From contig VBAN01000073.1 in assembly GCA_005882445.1 (NCBI GenBank), positions 8,588 through 16,912 of the forward strand: a stretch of 8,325 bases of DNA, read 5' to 3'. Positions within the stretch are counted from its first letter, which is position 1, and each line of letters begins with the position of its first letter. The stretch is from Candidatus Segetimicrobium genomatis (GTDB lineage Bacteria; Sysuimicrobiota; Sysuimicrobiia; Sysuimicrobiales; Segetimicrobiaceae). This document shows, piece after piece, positions 6,417-8,325 of this stretch. A program made the translations under genes and the position numbers. The notes under the pieces were generated by a model. The model did no database searches. It was not told where the DNA came from and saw only the letters and a list, made by a program, of their open reading frames with translations.

Positions 6417-7288
6417 CACGCGGCCTCTCGGACGCGCTCCCAGGCTTCCCGCAGCGCCCGCTGCGTCAGCACGCCGGCGACGTGTGTGCGGTATTCGGCG
6501 GAGGCGTGAATGTCACCGTCCGGGGTCACCGCGGCCCGCACCGCCTCCGCCGCCCCTTTCCACAGATCCTCGGAGGGGGAGCGGCCGGCGAGAAGGCGCT
6601 CCGCCTCCGCGGGGCGCACCGGCGTGGGGCCCACCCCCGTCAGCCCGATCCGGGCAGTGGCGATCGTGCCTCCGCGAGCGGCCAACACCACGCCCACCCC
6701 CGCCAGGGCGAACTCACCGTGGCGGCGGGCGATCTCCATCCACGACCATCCTGCGCCCGCCGGGAGGGCGGGGAAGCAGACCTCGGTCAGCAGTTCCCGC
6801 GGATCGAGCGAGGTTGTCAGATACGACACGAACAAGTCGCGGGCGGCGATCACCCGGGTCCCCTTGGGGCCCCGCGCGGTCACCTCGCCATCCAGGGCCA
6901 CCAGGATCGCGGTCAACTCCGCGGCCGGGTCGGCGTGGGCGATGCTGCCGCCGATCGTGCCGCGGTTGCGGATTTGCGCGTGGCCCACGAGCCGCAGGGC
7001 GTCCCGAAGCAGCGGGCAGCGCTCCGACACCTGCGGCGCGCGCTCTGTGGCGCGCTGCCGGGTGAGGGCGCCGATGCGCAGCGTGCGCCCGTCGTCCCGG
7101 ATGTATGCCAGCGATTCGATCCGGTTGATGTCGATGAGATTCGCCGGCCGGGCCAGCCGCATGTTCATCAGGGGGACGAGGCTCTGCCCGCCCGCCAGCA
7201 CCTTGGCGTCGTCGCCGTACTCGGCGAGGAGAGCCGTCCCCTCATCGACGGTCCGGGGACAGTGGTACTCGAACGGCGCGGGCTTCAC
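6416..7288 (-). CDS. coxM: Molybdenum hydroxylase FAD-binding subunit (CoxM-like)
   Basis: This 290-residue subunit binds FAD and hands electrons from the iron-sulfur clusters to the respiratory acceptor. The frame is open upstream to 7414, but the GTG at 7288 is chosen. It overlaps the coxG stop by four bases (GTGA), a G-rich GGGGGGAG lies just before it, the N-terminus KPAPFEYHCPRT is typical of the family, and the resulting length matches CoxM (about 290). FAD-binding motifs are AGGQSLVPLMNMRL (32-45) and TIGGSIAHADP (111-121). A conserved region at IARRHGEFALAGVG (187-200) leads into the C-terminal domain. Flavin reactivity towards quinone or another acceptor cannot be judged. It sits third of five genes and its stop overlaps the coxS-like start. 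Confidence 0.92.
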   Translation of the reverse strand: MKPAPFEYHCPRTVDEGTALLAEYGDDAKVLAGGQSLVPLMNMRLARPANLIDINRIESLAYIRDDGRTLRIGALTRQRATERAPQVSERCPLLRDALRLVGHAQIRNRGTIGGSIAHADPAAELTAILVALDGEVTARGPKGTRVIAARDLFVSYLTTSLDPRELLTEVCFPALPAGAGWSWMEIARRHGEFALAGVGVVLAARGGTIATARIGLTGVGPTPVRPAEAERLLAGRSPSEDLWKGAAEAVRAAVTPDGDIHASAEYRTHVAGVLTQRALREAWERVREAA

Positions 7289-7728
7289 GCGCTCCCCCCG
7301 AGGCGCTCTTCCAGGCACTTGAAGAACTGCCCGATCAGCATCTTCCCGACGCCCCCCAGCATGCGCTGCCCCACTCCCGCGATCAGCCCGCCGACCTGAA
7401 GATCGCCGGTCCACTTGAGCAGGGTCCCGTTCCCCTGCGCTTCGAGATCCACGCTGCCCTCGCCTTTCATGAAACCCGCCCCGCCGGTCCCCTCCAGGGT
7501 GATCTTGTAGTGGGTGGGGGCACGCTTGTCGGTGATGGACAGGGTCCCCGCGTAGGTGCCCTTGACGGCGGCGATCCCGATCTGCAGCGTGGCCTGGTAG
7601 GTATCGGGGCCGGTCGCTTTGAGCTCCTTGAGGCCGGGCGTGCAGCTGCGCAGCGCATCCGGATCGTTGATCGTCTTCCAGACCGTGTCCACTGATGCAG
7701 GCAGGGTATTGGTGCCCTCGAGTTTCAT
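7285..7728 (-). CDS. coxG: CoxG-family SRPBCC protein
   Basis: This 147-residue protein of the CoxG family has a START/SRPBCC-like fold. Known CoxG proteins help recruit CO dehydrogenase to the membrane and have been linked to delivery of quinone to the enzyme. Family features are the start MKLEGTNTLPASVDTVW, the motif INDPDALRSCTPGLKEL (20-36) and an amphipathic C-terminal helix (GGVGKMLIGQFF onward). The ATG at 7728 is chosen over an in-frame start at 7761 because it forms ATGA with the coxL-like stop and has GGAGGA at 7733-7738. The protein ends after the SRPBCC domain; the longer membrane-anchoring tail of the Oligotropha protein (about 206 residues) is missing. Its position between the large and FAD subunits ties it to this enzyme. 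Confidence 0.9.
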   Translation of the reverse strand: MKLEGTNTLPASVDTVWKTINDPDALRSCTPGLKELKATGPDTYQATLQIGIAAVKGTYAGTLSITDKRAPTHYKITLEGTGGAGFMKGEGSVDLEAQGNGTLLKWTGDLQVGGLIAGVGQRMLGGVGKMLIGQFFKCLEERLGGSA

Positions 7729-8325
7729 GCGCTCCTCCGGGTTCCGGCGACCAGCTCCCACACGCGGCTGGGGCTGAGCGGCATCTCGGTGATGTGAACG
7801 CGAAACGGGCGCAGAGCGTCTTCGACGGCCTGGGCGATCGCGGCCCCCACCGGGATCACGCCGGCTTCGCCTGCGCCCTTGACGCCCAGCGGGTTGAGCG
7901 GGGTGGGGGTTTCCTCGTGTCCCACTTCAAAGGACGGCAGGTCCGCGGCCGTCGGCAGCAGGTAATCCATGAAGGTGGTGGTCAGCGGCTGCCCCTGCGC
8001 ATCGTAGACGAGCTTCTCCCAGAACGCGCCGCCGAGCCCCTGGGCCACGCCGCCGTGGATCTGTCCCTCGACGATCAGCGGGTTGAGCACACGGCCGCAG
8101 TCGTGGACGATCACGTACCGGTGGAGGCTCAGCGCCCCGGTCTCCGGGTCGATCTCCACGATGCAGGCGTGGACCCCGTTGCTGAATGTGCCCCGGGGCG
8201 GCGCGAAATACCGGGTGGCCTCGAGGCCGGGGCTCTCCCACTCCCGGGGCATCGCAAATCGCAGCGGGTTGGCCGCCGCCGCGACCTCGCCCAGCGGCAG
8301 CGCCCGGGAGGGGACCCCGCGCACG
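7725..8325 (-). CDS. coxL: Molybdenum hydroxylase large subunit (CoxL-like), C-terminal 199 residues only
   Basis: The 5' part lies beyond the window; the frame is open to the edge and ends at TGA 7727-7725. This is the end of the molybdopterin-binding catalytic subunit. HDCGRVLNPLIVEGQIHGG followed by VAQGLGGAFWEKL (fragment residues 74-104) is a conserved cofactor-contacting region. VKGAGEAGVIP (148-158) carries the catalytic Glu at fragment residue 153 (codon 7866-7868). In CO dehydrogenase of Oligotropha the corresponding motif reads GVGES; the GAGEAG form is common in the broader xanthine dehydrogenase family and form-II-like proteins. The Cys loop that diagnoses form I CO dehydrogenase is not in view. 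The substrate therefore stays open, and the symbol denotes family only. It is the first visible gene of the operon. Confidence 0.9.
   Translation of the reverse strand, partial: VRGVPSRALPLGEVAAAANPLRFAMPREWESPGLEATRYFAPPRGTFSNGVHACIVEIDPETGALSLHRYVIVHDCGRVLNPLIVEGQIHGGVAQGLGGAFWEKLVYDAQGQPLTTTFMDYLLPTAADLPSFEVGHEETPTPLNPLGVKGAGEAGVIPVGAAIAQAVEDALRPFRVHITEMPLSPSRVWELVAGTRRSA
7733..7738 (-). promoter_or_regulatory. Ribosome binding site of coxG inside the coxL-like 3' end
   Basis: GGAGGA lies four bases before the ATG at 7728, within the coding end of the upstream gene. Together with the ATGA overlap it fixes the coxG start and implies translational coupling. Confidence 0.65.

Noticed and set aside
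6482..7399. Plus-strand open frame opposite the coxM-like and coxG genes
   Set aside because: It is a shadow of high-GC sense coding; the composition is Arg/Gly/Pro/His-rich without motifs.

Overview
The window is a high-GC bacterial segment with every supportable gene on the minus strand, so transcription runs from 8325 towards 1. The taxon cannot be fixed from the sequence. The GC-rich coding, the cox-type molybdenum hydroxylase genes and the exported beta-propeller paralogs would fit an uncultured soil or sediment bacterium. No RNA gene, insertion sequence, CRISPR array or integrase was seen.

Right half (8325 to 4775): a tightly packed operon for a molybdenum hydroxylase of the CO dehydrogenase/xanthine dehydrogenase family. 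In transcription order it holds the C-terminal 199 residues of the large molybdopterin subunit (coxL-like, cut by the window edge), a CoxG/SRPBCC protein, the FAD subunit (coxM-like), the two-[2Fe-2S] subunit (coxS-like, with an unusual basic C-terminal tail), and a DUF2877/AllH-family protein. L-to-G and G-to-M are joined by 4-base stop/start overlaps, and M-to-S also overlaps. The substrate is not shown: the active-site loop that would identify a true CO dehydrogenase lies outside the window. The visible catalytic-Glu motif and the AllH-type neighbour leave room for an N-heterocycle (purine-like) substrate.

Middle (4504 to 4774): a 271-base non-coding stretch with short palindromes, a repeated ATTGGC element and a possible 22-codon leader ORF whose stop overlaps the start of the next gene.

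Left half (4503 to 1): three tandem paralogs, called here A (3040-4503), B (1477-3012) and C (1-1338, 3' end outside the window). They encode exported beta-propeller-like proteins with LVIVD-type repeats, an N-terminal hydrophobic segment, four shared cysteines and a set of shared histidines. Copy C is a mosaic of A-like and B-like blocks and has a His/Asp/Gly-rich linker the others lack. A and B are 27 bases apart. B and C are separated by 138 bases that can form alternative hairpins. This triplicated family is the least explained part of the window; its function is unknown.
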